A stretch of 64,000 nucleotides of DNA from Epiperipatus broadwayi (GCA_028023455.1 JAQFVV010006220.1:6923852-6987851); one strand, 5' to 3'. Positions 1 to 11,362 are shown, counted from the stretch's first letter. Translations and numbers: made by a program. The notes: generated by a model from the letters alone, not told the origin.

Positions 1-2981
1 TCATATATATACCTGTTTATCACTGGTTTTGATTTCAAACACTTGAGATTTTCCCTATAATATTACTTTCATTTGCATTATTATATAGAAAATTTATAAT
101 ATGGATGTTTTCATGGAAAAAACAATTATTTTAAATCATTGTCATCAAACCTTCTTGATTAAACACATCAAATTTCTTGACCAAATTGATGAAGGTAACA
201 TATATATCATTTCTTGGTTCACAACATTTCTTTGAATTTGCCTAGCAACAATAACAATGCCAATTGTGCTTCTTAAACCTCTAAAATGCATTAAATCTTT
301 GACAATTATTCATTTGCATTCAAATACCCTATTAAGCAAAATAATTCTTGCTGTAGTGTAAATAATAATGTACTATTATAAACCATTTGAGTGCATGTAG
401 TGGTAAAGAAATATGGACTGTGGACCAGGTTTCTCACTTCTGGTTCCTGAATTTCCTATGAACTATAGTGCAGTAAACTATTTAATTATCATGTTTTTTT
501 TTAAAAAAATAATATAGTATGAAATTAAATATACTATTGTATAGTCTCTTATTTTTATAAATTGGAGTATTAAAAGCATCTTTAGTAGCTTCTAAATTTA
601 TATATAAATGTATTCACAAAATATTACAACGGTTTTGAAATTAAATATCACCAAGATATGTTAAAACTTTTCCATGAATTTCATCTGGACTTGTTTCTTT
701 TCCATTTTACAATTACAAAGAACTGCTTAATTTTAATAAAATGAATATCTTTGTTTAAGTATAAATGTCTATTATTCGAGTATAAACAAAATAGATTTTC
801 CATCTAATTGAAATATTGGCATTATCATATAAAAGAGTATTTATTATCCGCTTGTTTAATATAATTATAATATTTTTTAGATTTATGTGATATTTTCAAT
901 ACATAGAAAAAAAAGATCTAAAATGATCATTTTCAGTGACTATATCTTTTCTATTTGTTGTTTTAATTTACGAATCATTCTTAAATAGTCAAACTTTTGA
1001 TTTTGTCATAAAGATACATTTTCATTTTATTATTCTGTCGAGAAAAAGAATGTCAAGTTTTCTTGATTAAGATGACAAATACAATTATTGTTAGAAAAGT
1101 AATCAGGATTCTTCTTTTTAGTTAACGTAAGAATATTTATGTTCGTATTACATTCTCCATTAAAAAAATTTTAATCCTTAGTAACATAACAAGCTATGAA
1201 TATAATTTTTTTTTACTAATATCTTTGAGAAAGAAGCTTTGCAATGTAATTATCAAATTAATTACTCTTATGATTTTCTGTCCAACAACATGAACTTGTG
1301 TTTACGAAACACTGACTTTAAAAAAAATGAAAGAGTGAAATAAGAATTATGAATTAAAGAATGAAAATAGAGTTCGCAACTACACAATCCCATTGGCACA
1401 GTTAATTCAGAAATATTATTGATGATATAAAATGCCCATGATAATCAATTAGCTTTGCCAATGTAAGTGACTGAAGACAGTAAAATAATTATTAAAAGGA
1501 AATTCATGAAGAGGGGACAAGGTATATTGTTGTAAATAAATAGCACCTATAAGCCTAAATTTTATCCTATAGCAGAATATATTTTTGGTCAAACATTGCT
1601 TTTTGGTTATTTGCAATTAACTCTCATATTTTAATTTCCTGTGTCACTCTGAAAATCTGGGACCCCTTAGATAGTCTGAGTTCAGCAGTCAGAAGTTTAG
1701 TTTTTTCTATTACATAATTTCATTTAATTTATAGTATTTTTAAAATTTAAGAAAGTTTGCATATTTTATATGATCTATTAATAATGAATATACAAATGAA
1801 TAATAATTAAGTAACTACCTTACTATTTTTAATGACATTTTAACATCTTCCTCTATGATAATACTTAGTAAATTATAGTATTTCAGTCCTTACTAACGTT
1901 TTTTACTTCAAATTTTTTTCTCAAGTAATTCATTCTTTACTTAATAAATGAAAAAGTGCTTAAGAAACCAGTGGATTATTTCATATCAGTAATTATTTTT
2001 TTGTTAATTGTTAACAGAAATGCTAATTTTGATAGCTACTTGAGTGAACAATTAAACTTACTTTTGAATATATTAGAATATAAATGCAATTTATTTCTCA
2101 AGTTTTTATTAATTGTGTTTTTTATTGAGAAAAAAGAATTTGAAAATAAATTATTATAAATATGCAGTAAGCTTCAATTTAGGTTTAATTTTAAAATGAG
2201 TGTGTGTATTTATAAATAGGTTGGCCAATATGCTTGCAAGACAGTTAAATGTGAGTTCATAAAGAACTAGACCATAATACTAAAAAGCATAAAGCGGAAG
2301 GGAATTAGATGTAAAGTAAAATGTTTTTTCCTTAAACAAAATTATAAGTTTCTGCGTATAAAACATATTCCAAAAATTCTATTAACCAAGTTAAAAACTC
2401 ACTCCCTTCTGAAATCATTACATACTGATGTAAACTTATCCGATTTTTAATTTGATAATTATTCTTTTATACTTGATTCATTTTCTTTTCTCTTTCTATT
2501 CTATTTTAACAAAAGCTGTTTTATTAATTTCAACTGAATTATTTTATTCTTATATATTCTCCATTTTTGTTATAAAGGCTTGAACAAAAAAAAATCATAA
2601 AATCTCTACCCCTTTTATTTTCTTTACATTTTTCCATTGAATTTATTCCATTTTTTTTCGGTATCATATACTCCAAAAATAACTACTCACTCACCAATAA
2701 ACTACATCTACAATCTAAATCATTTCATTTTTATCTTCTTTCTCTCGTATCTAAAGTTGTCCATGCATAATCTTTTTGTACTAGTTTTTAAAATCATTAT
2801 ACAACTTCAAACTAAAGTTTTCTCTTTTCCCCAATTCTTTATTAATTCTCTACTTACTTGCCCTATTTTTATATAAATGTGTAGAACCAAATTTTCTATA
2901 TATTAACTTTGGATTTTAAATCTTTCTTGCCCAACATACTAATGACTCCTTCAAATAATAATCCTATTAAACACTATTTTA
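1..2981. other. AT-rich sequence without a recognised gene
   Basis: I see no credible coding region, RNA gene or repeat family here. The short open frames on both strands (for example 1956-2159 and 2637-2876) have AT-driven composition and no recognisable motif. A segment near 380-470 looks faintly like a decayed tRNA-derived SINE but has no clear B box. It is probably old, eroded repeat or intron sequence. Confidence 0.6.
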
Positions 2982-3086
2982 AATTTACTAATCTATTTTC
3001 GAACTCAGACTTTCACATGACCCTCAGCTGTCCATGCCATCTCATATTGCTGACCTACCTGATCATAAACATGTTGGAAAGATAAA

Positions 3087-3143
3087 TAATCACCAATGAA
3101 TATATTTCATGCTAAACCAGCAATCATCAGTTGGTCCAGATTA
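3087..3143 (-). ncRNA. Hammerhead ribozyme motif, R1 copy A
   Basis: Read on the minus strand: stem I 5' side TAATC plus ACCAA, core CTGATGA (3130-3124), stem II TGCT/AGCA with a five-base loop, GAAA (3108-3105), then a tiny stem III and stem I 3' side TTGGT plus GATTA (3096-3087). Both conserved cores are intact. Position 16.1 is C instead of U, so the A15.1-U16.1 pair is lost and the cleavage triplet reads UCA; self-cleavage is probably weakened. Confidence 0.7.
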
Positions 3144-3283
3144 CTATTTCCACACATATATAAATCAGTGTTCAGCTTTATATTATGATAGCTAATCTTC
3201 ATACTTTAATGGACAGGCTTCAAACTATTCCAACCCACACCTCTTCAGTGCTGAGCACTGATTGTATATATGTGTACAGATAG

Positions 3284-3340
3284 TAATCTGGACCAACTGA
3301 TGATTGCTGGTTTAGCATGAAATATGTATATTGGTGATTA
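3284..3340 (+). ncRNA. Hammerhead ribozyme motif, R1 copy B (best preserved of R1)
   Basis: Stem I pairs TAATC (3284-3288) with GATTA (3336-3340) and ACCAA (3292-3296) with TTGGT (3331-3335), leaving TGG as a bulge. The core CTGATGA is at 3297-3303, stem II is TGCT/AGCA with loop GGTTT, and GAAA is at 3319-3322. Stem III is only 2-3 bp and ends in the triplet AUA, predicting cleavage between 3330 and 3331. All core bases are canonical; the 10.1-11.1 pair is U-U. The very short stem III suggests activity as a dimer, as reported for retrozyme and Penelope hammerheads. Confidence 0.78.
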
Positions 3341-3776
3341 TTTATCTTTTCAACATGTGTATGATCAGGTGGATCCACAATATGAGATGGCATGGAGAGT
3401 TGAGAGTCATGTGAAAATCTGAGTTCGGATCCCTTATATATTACATTATATATGTGCAGGTGTGTGTAAGCCTATACAGTGTATTAATTTACATATTAAA
3501 AACATAGTGTGTTAAAGGTCTGCCCATCTCTTGCATATGTATGTAAATGGATTATTCTCCAGTACATGAGGAGTCAGAATGACTAAATAGTCAACATGGG
3601 TAGGATGACAACCTTGGCACTAATGGGGGCTTTGAATGTTCCATCATCAGATTTTCAATGAAATGGATGGCTGAAGAGTTGTGCGTTGGAGTAGTTTGAA
3701 GCCTATCCATTAAAGTATGAAGATTAGATATCTTAATATAAAACTGAGCACTGATTGTATATATGTATGGAGATAG

Positions 3777-3833
3777 TAATCTGAACCAACTGATGATTGC
3801 TGGTTTAGCATAAAATACATATATTGGTGATTA
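3777..3833 (+). ncRNA. Hammerhead ribozyme motif with mutated GAAA, R1 copy C
   Basis: Stem I strands TAATC/GATTA and ACCAA/TTGGT, core CTGATGA (3790-3796) and stem II are the same as in copy B. The conserved GAAA has become AAAA at 3812-3815, replacing catalytic G12, so this copy should be inactive. The predicted cleavage point would be 3823/3824. Confidence 0.7.
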
Positions 3834-4001
3834 TTTATCTTTTCAACATGTGTATGATCAGGTGGGTCAGCAATATGAAATGGCATGGAGAGCTGAGTGT
3901 CATGTGAAAGTCTGAGTTTGAATCCCTTATATATTACATTATATATGTGCAGGTAGGTGTGTGTAAGCCTGTACAGTGTATTAATTTACAATCTATTTTC
4001 A

Positions 4002-5113
4002 TTAATATATTATAATTTTCTAAAACATTTTAAATTTACTTTTAATTTTCTTCATTAAAAAAGTAATACACTTTATTTATTCTTTAATTTTTAATTCATT
4101 TGCTTAATGCATATCTACTTAAACTTTTTTTTAAAATTTATCTAAAAAATTTGTGAGTTTCTTGGCCAATACTAAGGATTTTTCCAAATGTTAAAAACAT
4201 GTATCATTATTCTTTCAAAATTATTCTACATACTCACGTTTATTATATGAGAAAATGTTAGGTTTTTAACCATTTATATTTTCTTTTTTGCTTTTCATCT
4301 TAATTATATTTCTCAAATGTTTATATTATTATTTTAAAAAAAATCTAATCAACAAAATTTCCAAGACATAAAATCGTTCATTTTCTTAGGACAAATAGCT
4401 TTTATTTCCGTACTTCAATTTTCACCTTACCTATTAAATTTTAATATTTTAGATTTTTTTTTTCAATGAATGCAGTCTTATTTTCTATTTATATGCTTTC
4501 TTTAATCAGAGCTCCATATTTTTAGACTATTGGTAAAGAAATATCAATATCATCTGCTAAAAACCAAAAAAAGAGAATGAGATGTTTTCCTCATTCACAA
4601 TATGATATTTCCAGCCTATCTTTTCTCTTTTTATCTCAACTTACATTTTTAAATAAGACAATAAGTAGCAAAGATTATAATAGATTTCCCGGTTTTAACT
4701 TGATTTTCCATTTAACTTGTACTAAGTATATGTCTCACATTTAATATTTATAAAAAAATTTCCTTGTAAAGACCCTTAATTATTTTTAATAACCACAAGT
4801 CATATTTTCAAGAATTTTCTGTGATTTTTCTGGATTTAAGAATGCAATAAATAATGGTTTCTTTTGATTACTTAAAAACATTCCAATCAGCTAAGATACA
4901 GTGCATATATTATATCCTAATTACATCTCTGAATGAAATCCATCCTGAATTTTATTCAAGATTTTACTTTCTTTTATCCAAACCTTTCCATTAATATATG
5001 TAAACATTTTATAAACTATAAAAAATACTGCTGTCAATAGTTAGTTAAGTTTCTTTTTTCTTTACATAATAATGTTATTCTCACACTCTTTCACTTATTG
5101 ATCTTACTGTCAT
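4002..5113. other. No recognised gene; AT-rich
   Basis: No recognisable coding or repeat motif. The minus strand is purine-rich over long stretches, as for the sense strand of a decayed LINE, but I could not identify any domain. Confidence 0.5.
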
Positions 5114-5445
5114 ATAAACATCACATGATCACTGTTTCTTATGGTTGCTCACAAGGGCTTGGATTGAAAATATTATTGTGTTTTCAATTTCATTCTCATA
5201 GTTTTGTAGTTAAATAGAGATAAAAGGTGGCTGCTGGAAGGTTGTATTAGATCCTAAGATCTAGGTGCAGTGCTCTCAGATCCGAAGCTCCTAACTGACT
5301 AAGGCCAAAAGCCAGAAACTAGTCTGGGGATATTGAATAAGTAGGCACTAGATAGGAATTTTATGCACAAGTCTTCTGATATCCATTGATTACTGTGCCT
5401 TGCACTGAGTGGTACTACTGTATGGGAGTTTTGCCTGTTTTACTA
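5114..5445 (+). mobile_element. R2 element, internally deleted copy
   Basis: It begins with the family's head (ACATCACATGATCAC) and ends with its other terminus (TTTTGCCTGTTTT). The left arm is cut short near 5155, after which the body and right arm follow, so the foldback is lost. The right arm carries a decayed hammerhead. The same family occurs at 11.2, 25.2, 34.9, 57.6 and 60.8 kb. I see no clean target duplication here. Confidence 0.75.
5280..5338 (+). ncRNA. Decayed hammerhead motif in R2
   Basis: GAAAC plus TAGTC (5315-5324), stem II GGC/GCC and part of stem I are kept. The core reads CTGACTA (5295-5301) instead of CTGANGA, replacing G8, so activity is unlikely. Predicted cleavage position would be 5324/5325. 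Confidence 0.6.
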
Positions 5446-7598
5446 TCACATATAATTTTATTAAAGCTTTTTTTTTTAAATAAAACTTTCATACCTTTTT
5501 ATATCCTTAGTTTTATATTTTTCTAATACTTTTATTCAAATTTTATAATCATCATTCTATTTGACTTTATGGAATAAATTATTTACTAAGTCATTTGCAT
5601 TTATTAACTTCACGATCTTATTACAAATTCTTTGAATATTTTTTTCAAGTTCTTCTCTAGCCTCACATTCTTTTTCCAATACAATTAAAACTATAATAGC
5701 CTTTTCTTTCTTGTTTTTTTTCAACAATCTCCAAAAGTTTCTGTCATTGATAAATATCTTATTTATTTTCATATTAATTTATTGCTTCTTTGGGATTCCT
5801 ATTCTAGCTATTTTTTTCTTAAGTAGCTATCCTATCCAGCTATTACCTTTTTATTTTGATTTGTTTTTTAACAACTTTTTTATACTCTCTACATATCTTT
5901 CTCTTTAATTTGAAACTGTCAAAAATATTTTTGCGTATTTATTTGTCAGTATTATTTATTTTAAAGAAACACACATTTGCAACCTTCTTCCCCATATTAA
6001 TTTACTATTTATAAATTTTAAATTTATCATATCTTTTACAATTCTTTCTATGACATTGCTAAAGTCATTTAATTAACCTCATAACTTATTCTCCATCCAG
6101 TCTATTAACCATTTTATAAATGTTTATGCTAACCTTTCAGATATTCATATTTCTATCAACAAAATTATAATCATTATTACACTTTTTTTCATCAAATATA
6201 TGAATTATTTTTATATTTCCTAGCTTCTCATTACTTTCCAAGACATACCAAACTTCAAATTCTGCCTTCTCTCCATAATATACTTTTCTCAAATTTCCAA
6301 TTTTCATTCCATCTTTTTTACACATCATTTTAAATAATGCATCATATATTTTTCACTCATTAGTTTTGTTAATATTACTATTTATATTATATATAATCAT
6401 TATTTTTCTTTATATTTCTATACTTTCATTCCATTCTTTTATATTTTCTTCATTTTCAGTAACTAAATATGCTATGGTCTACACCAATTATTTTTATCCA
6501 GTTTCAATCTAATTCACTTTTTTTTCTAAAATAATTTTCTTAATAATAATATCTTTACCTTTTTCTATCTTTGCATCATATTATATTTCAGTTCATATTT
6601 CTGAAAATTTGATACTTCTTTATCTCTGAAATGTAAGTCTATTTCTACTAATCAATTTAATTTTCTCCTCTAAAAACGTCTTCCAACTTTCCATTTATTC
6701 ATTTCTGTATCTCCTTGCATATATATAAACCAAATTTGTTATTAATACTCTTGGCCTTTTTTAAAAATAATTTTTGTAATCATTTTAAGGCATTATATTT
6801 GAAAAAAAAATCTTTTTTTATTCTTACATTATTTTATTATTTTATCTCTATGCATTACATATTTTGTCTTATCACTTCCTTAGATGCAGAAGTGTCCTTC
6901 ATTTTTATTTTTATCTGCAAAATTATATCTTTATTTTTATCTATATATATTCCAATCCAATATCCTTTTTTAGGCTTAATGGATAATAGTATTTATGACA
7001 AAATAATTTATATAGTATTTGATCTCTTCTCATTAATAAATGTACCACATCCACTTTAACTAAATTCTTATTTCTAATGAACATATTCCACAAATCTAAA
7101 AAATAACATAAACAAATATTTTAGTCTCAAATTGATTCCATAAACCTTGTTTAAATTTATATTGGTATACCATTCATATGTCTATTCATTTTTTATTTCA
7201 ACCATTATCACATATTTAAATCTTACTACTTCTTCAAAAACTTAATTGCAATATCATTTGGTCTCACCAACACTATAACACTATTGTCTTAATTTGTTTT
7301 TTCCAATCCCCTCACAATAACTAGCCCTTCAGAACCAAACAGAAACACCTTTACATTCTTCTAGTCATTCTTTCTAGATATCTCATTCCCAGATACTCTA
7401 ACCATTGAATTACTCTAAAACATTTTCTCTACTATAAATTTTAAATTTTTATATATGATTATCTTGCTATCATTTAGATGTAACAGTCTTAAATTTAGAT
7501 ACTGCAAACTAGTTGTCAAGACAGCCAAATCAAACTTCTGTAGTATTCTATATAAATAACACAATTTTAGATTGTTGTCATTTTGATTTATTTACCAA
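5446..7598. other. Unidentified; minus strand purine-rich, possible decayed LINE
   Basis: Between about 5500 and 7450 the minus strand is strongly A/G-rich and holds short lysine- and glutamate-rich open segments (for example 5772-5557 and 6328-6137), the compositional habit of LINE coding strands in this window. No RT, endonuclease or zinc-knuckle motif was found, so the family remains unknown. Confidence 0.3.
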
Positions 7599-7791
7599 AT
7601 ACTTTCTAGCACGTGTGTGTGTGCGGTGCAACTGTTTCCAAAAGCTATTAATAAAAAATAGATAACTAAAAACAAACAAGCTGAGCACTTTCAAAGGATC
7701 TTGCCTTTATAATCATAGCTTGCTACTACATTTAATGATATGCAAATATGCTAATTCCATTTCCTCGATAAAGCATAGCACGTGTCCTTCC
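7599..7791 (-). repeat. Left inverted arm of the Penelope-like relic
   Basis: It matches 8585-8396 in reverse complement with few differences, starting at CACGTGTGTGTG and ending near ACGTGTCC just before the coding part. As the pair flanks the coding segment on both sides, it probably represents the element's terminal repeat. Confidence 0.85.
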
Positions 7792-8075
7792 TATCAGCTT
7801 TTTTGCACAGAAACAGGTTGTTATGTAAAATTGAGGCAGACACAAAAGCAAATGTAATAAAATACAGAGATGACTTATTGAATTTAGGGTTCAGGCAGTC
7901 CATTGTTGACAAATTTTTTTTACATATACAGAATAAACAGCTTAACACTCACATCACACAGAATAAACCCAAATTATTGCTTCCATATATATCCAATTTA
8001 CACAAGAAATTGCATTCCATCCTCAACAACAGATATCAGCTTTGTTTTCAAACCCTCCAAATTCTAACAATTTAA
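7782..8075 (+). pseudogene. Penelope-like polymerase fragment, RT-endonuclease linker
   Basis: An open segment of about 97 residues runs into the left arm. It has the helical, basic character and the LLPYISNLHKKL block that precedes GIY-YIG domains in Penelope-like proteins. The catalytic RT motifs that should lie upstream are absent. The reading frame shifts between about 8075 and 8121 before the endonuclease resumes, so no intact protein can be made. Confidence 0.6.
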
Positions 8076-8120
8076 TTAATAACACTAAAGACCAAAATCC
8101 ACTTTTACAGACCCCCCCAT

Positions 8121-8438
8121 ACAATATATAATATTGCATGTTCCAACAGTAATTGTAAAGGCACATATTATGGGGAAAGCAGAGCATCTTTGTCCACACA
8201 ATTAGCACAACATAAATATTTATACAATAGAGCTCTCAACGATCCTTCCACCTATTCAGTTTTCTATCAGAACCAGAGCACAAGTCACCATGAGTGCATT
8301 CCAGACAATCCCACATTCGTGTGTAGAGAGAGACATGACCTTAAAAGAAAAATCAAAGAGGCCTTCTTCATCTCACGAGACAAGGATGCCATAAATAGAA
8401 AGGACACGTGCTATGCTTTATCGAGGAAATGGAATTAG
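8121..8438 (+). pseudogene. GIY-YIG endonuclease domain of a Penelope-like element
   Basis: The 106-codon open segment begins with IYNIACSN and continues with TYYGES, the two halves of a GIY-YIG-type motif separated by a CxxxxxC-like loop, then SLSTQLAQHKYLYNRAL, a typical arginine/histidine-bearing helix position, and ends in a basic RHDLKRKIKEA stretch. Such domains in Penelope-like elements nick DNA for target-primed reverse transcription. There is no methionine start, as this is the C-terminal part of a larger protein. The stop lies inside the right inverted arm. The first Y of the second half is followed by Y-G rather than I-G, so activity is uncertain. Confidence 0.75.
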
Positions 8439-8585
8439 CATATTTGCATATCATTAAATGTAGTAGCAAGCTATGATTATGAAGGCAAGATCCTTTGAAA
8501 GCACTCAGCTCGTTTGTTTTTAGTTATCTATTTTATATTAATAGCTTTTGGGAACAGTTGCGCCGCACACGCACATGTGCTAGAA
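8396..8585 (+). repeat. Right inverted arm of the Penelope-like relic
   Basis: Reverse complement of 7791-7599. It starts inside the last codons of the endonuclease segment and ends at the CACATGTGCTAG stretch. Confidence 0.85.
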
Positions 8586-9319
8586 TATATATATTTCCCA
8601 AAAGTAAAAAAAATTATTTGACTTAATCAAATGCTTTCTAGTTATTGGTATCTGTTTTTTAAAGTATTGAGGTATACAACAAAATTATATCCTACAAGTT
8701 ACTAACATGATTATCTGAATATTCAATTATCACCATGATAGATACTGTGTTTGACATAAAATCTTTTTATTCTTCTTTCCTTTTTCTATCACTCAAGTTA
8801 GTATAGGACCTGGACATATGCCATCAGTCATCTCACTATGCAAACTTTTATGTATTTGTGCAATCATATTTCCATTCTTTAACTACAAGTGCATCATTTG
8901 GGAAAAATTCTCTTTGACATTTTTTAGCACAAGCTCTAGAGAGTTAATAAAGCAATGACATGGATAGCTTAGCAGAGTAGTAATTCTTAGTTGTGTTCAA
9001 TGCTTGAAACAACATGATCACTAATGAGATTGTTTGGAACTGTATTTGAGACAGGAGTTTCATCTGGTTTTTTTTTTTTGGATATTTAGAAAGCCCTATT
9101 TAGGATCTTTCTGCCTATCATGAAAGTAAAATGAGTCTAAAAATAGTCCAAACAGTATGTATCACACAATTTATGCCTATCATATTATTCTTTACAGTTA
9201 CAGAAATAATAAATATCAATAGTAGTATTAAAGCAGAAAGAAATAGTAGCACTAGAGGTAATTATTACAAATATTTTTTCTAAATACAATACATGAAGGT
9301 GTGAAATTTTTGTGATGCA
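8586..9319. other. No recognised gene
   Basis: AT-rich sequence between the Penelope relic and the start of the next LINE; I see no motif. A 5' untranslated part of the LINE could lie at its right end. Confidence 0.5.
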
Positions 9320-9870
9320 AACTCTTCAAGCTTAAAATGGAGGACTGCATTGACAGCTAAAAATTGTCAAGATTTAAGATTAATATAGAAACTCTTAGTG
9401 AAATTAACTATTCAGAGGAAGAAAATTTTTATTTTTTTTGGAAAAGCATATAAGTCAATAAAAGTAGAATGCTTGCTGTTGGATGTGTTTAGGGTCTAAT
9501 TTAGTATCTTCTACTGTAATATTTACTAAGGCTATTGTTGAAATTTCTTATTGTATTAATAAGAACACTAGTGCTCGTTTTACTAGTGTCTATGCTGCAA
9601 CTTTAGATTTAGTCTATTACAGCAATACCATTAAAATATCAAAGTTTCTTTATTAGTAACATATTGGTACAAATAGTAGATTTTAGCCAAAAGATATTGG
9701 AAATAATATGGATGCTATAAATTCAAATGTTATGTTATTAATTTTTTTTCCAATACATGAAAAGGAACATGGATGCATCTGAGCTCAAAATAATCTTATT
9801 TAATAGATTACAATGATAGATTGTTGGATGGATCATTGATAATTCTCTAAGATTAAAATGATACGTGAAA
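9320..9870 (+). pseudogene. APE-type endonuclease domain of the LINE, degraded
   Basis: Recognisable pieces are WRTALTA, then ETLSEINYSEE (the LSET-R block), FTSVYAATLD (normally SAYAPT), and near the end CWMDH (normally CWTDH, catalytic D and H). The central GDFNA block is missing or deleted near 9620-9690. These domains cut target DNA for reverse transcription. Multiple stops and frameshifts rule out function. Confidence 0.6.
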
Positions 9871-10313
9871 TAAAAAGTAGATCTTATTTTAATCATATTC
9901 ATGAAAAATTGCTGTTCATTTTTTAAAGATATCTATTTACTATTTCTATTAATTTTCAATAGCTATTAAACAATAAAATTGTTAATTTAAGTCTCTATTT
10001 CTGTCATATTATTGAAGCATTGAATTCTCTTCAGGAAGATGTTATGGATACAAGTAAATATATTCATGGATAACACTAGATTTCTAACAATGATTTTATT
10101 ATGAATACTTTGATTAAAAGGAAACATTTTCTGCTTGGCAAAACTATAAATTAAATGTGGAACTTCATTATAAATATAAAGATCTGAAGACAGAAGTTCA
10201 GTGACTGAAAGAATATTTAAAAAAATGATTAGTAGTTCTAAATTGCAAAGAAGATACAAAAATTGCTAATCATGGGTACTCTAAATAATTTTTTGATGTG
10301 CTGAAAGTAAGAT

Positions 10314-11150
10314 ATGGATCTGAGAAACAGTATTACAATTCTATTAAATCCAAAAATGTGCACTCTATTATATAATGACAATGATATTTTGAATATGTGG
10401 AAGGAGTATTTTGATCAACTTTTGAATAGTAATACAAGAATTGAGATAAGGACTTTTGATGATATCTCCATTTTATCTATTCATTTAGATTTGGGCAAGA
10501 ATATCTAGCTTAGTAATGTCAAACCATTTTTTTTTTTTGTAATCTTAAAAATAGAAAAACTGGCAGTCTTGATAAATATCTGGTAAAGATTTAAAATATA
10601 ATAGTTAATATGTTAACTTAAAAATTGTTGGACGTTTTTGGGAATATATGTATTCATGAAGATGTGCACTTCTATTGTTTTAATTTTAGACAAGATTGCA
10701 GTAATAAACCTAGAATGTCATTACTATCCTCTACAACAAAGATGTGTATTTGAGCCATCATGATTTTTAATTTTTATGATAGTAATATTTAGAGTTATTT
10801 GTAGGTGGCTTAATGAAACAGGGATGAAAAATTTGATACAAGTTTGACAGTGAAATTTTTAATATGCATCAATTAAAAGCATTTTCTTGGATTCAGAATT
10901 TACAATATGCTGACGATTATTATATTTTTACCAGTTCACAAAATGATTTATAGATTATACTTAATGTTTTGAATGCAACACTTAAAGACTTTGATTTAAG
11001 ATTTAATGTTCAAAACAGCCAGTGATAAAAAAAACTTTTTAATTTGAATGACTATCAACTTGACAGAAAAGTGGATTTGAAAATTAAAATACACTACAGA
11101 CTTCAATATGTTGCTGCTTTTAACAAGTTAAAAAAAAATAGAGCATTTTA
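10314..11150 (+). pseudogene. Reverse transcriptase domain of the LINE, degraded
   Basis: An open stretch at 10314-10508 reads like the segment just before the RT (NMWKEYFDQLLN). Further on, FADD-type box C is present as QYADDYYIF (around 10903-10930), with the two catalytic aspartates intact, followed by a thumb-like FDLRFNVQNSQ. Frameshifts separate these parts, and much of fingers and palm between 10510 and 10880 is deleted. Confidence 0.6.
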
Positions 11151-11302
11151 TCACTAGGAAATAATTACTGCATCTGTGTTAGCTGTCTAAAAAAATTAAA
11201 AGACTACCCAACTCTCTATACAGTAGTATCAGCAAGTGCAAGCCTTTGTAATCAATGGATGCAGGGAGGTTTGTGTATAAAATCCTTATCTAGTACCTAT
11301 TT

Positions 11303-11362
11303 ATCCAACATCCCCAGACTAATTTCTAGCTTGTGGCTTTCATCAGTGAGGAGCTTTGAATT
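11303..11362 (-). ncRNA. Hammerhead ribozyme motif, R2 (core intact)
   Basis: On the minus strand: ATTCAA pairs with TTGGAT and TCCTCA pairs with TGGGGA (the equivalent here ends in GAT) to make a two-block stem I; core CTGATGA (11346-11340); stem II AGC/GCT with loop CACAA; GAAA (11326-11323); tiny stem III and triplet GUC, with predicted cleavage between 11317 and 11316. GUC is the classic hammerhead triplet. Position 15.2-16.2 is a U-G wobble, so stem III is very weak. Confidence 0.75.

Larger units (their letters stand above)
2982..4001. mobile_element. R1: retrozyme-like compound element with three hammerhead motifs
   Basis: Three copies of one ~250-330 bp unit are visible: copy A inverted (about 3001-3245), copy B direct (about 3250-3500) and copy C direct (about 3670-3982). 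A and B form a hairpin; B and C are a tandem pair. Each contains a type I hammerhead-like motif, and the predicted cleavage sites of B and C are 493 nt apart, which would be the monomer length. The flanks share AATCTATTTTC (2990-3000 and 3990-4000), extending to ~18 bp with one indel, so the whole compound probably inserted once. No protein is encoded. This fits a non-autonomous retrozyme, a class known to mobilise through Penelope-like reverse transcriptase; calling it that is inference. Part of the extended flank match (AATTTAC) also ends copy B, so the duplication could be only 11 bp. Confidence 0.75.
7599..8585 (+). mobile_element. Penelope-like element relic bounded by long inverted repeats
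   Basis: Two ~190-bp arms, 7599-7791 and 8396-8585, are inverted copies of one another and enclose ~600 bp that encodes the end of a Penelope-like polymerase: the linker after the RT and a GIY-YIG endonuclease. Penelope-like elements often carry terminal repeats in inverted or partial configuration, which matches this layout. The RT catalytic domain is missing. The arms contain the stem AAGG-six bases-CCTT followed by GAAA, which recalls part of a hammerhead, but its 5' core is not convincing. Confidence 0.8.

Noticed and set aside
3501-3660. Extra R1 copy between B and C
   Set aside because: This stretch is part of the longer monomer, not a fourth hammerhead; CTGATGATGG on the minus strand at ~3650 lacks GAAA and stem II.
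7620-7790. Full hammerhead in the inverted arms of the 7.6-8.6 kb Penelope relic
   Set aside because: The GAAA, a stem AGG/CCT and an AGC/GCT stem III exist, but the sequence where CUGANGA should be is TATGATTATGA, and the pairing of stem I (CAAGC/GTTTG) leaves extra bases. Kept only as a remark.
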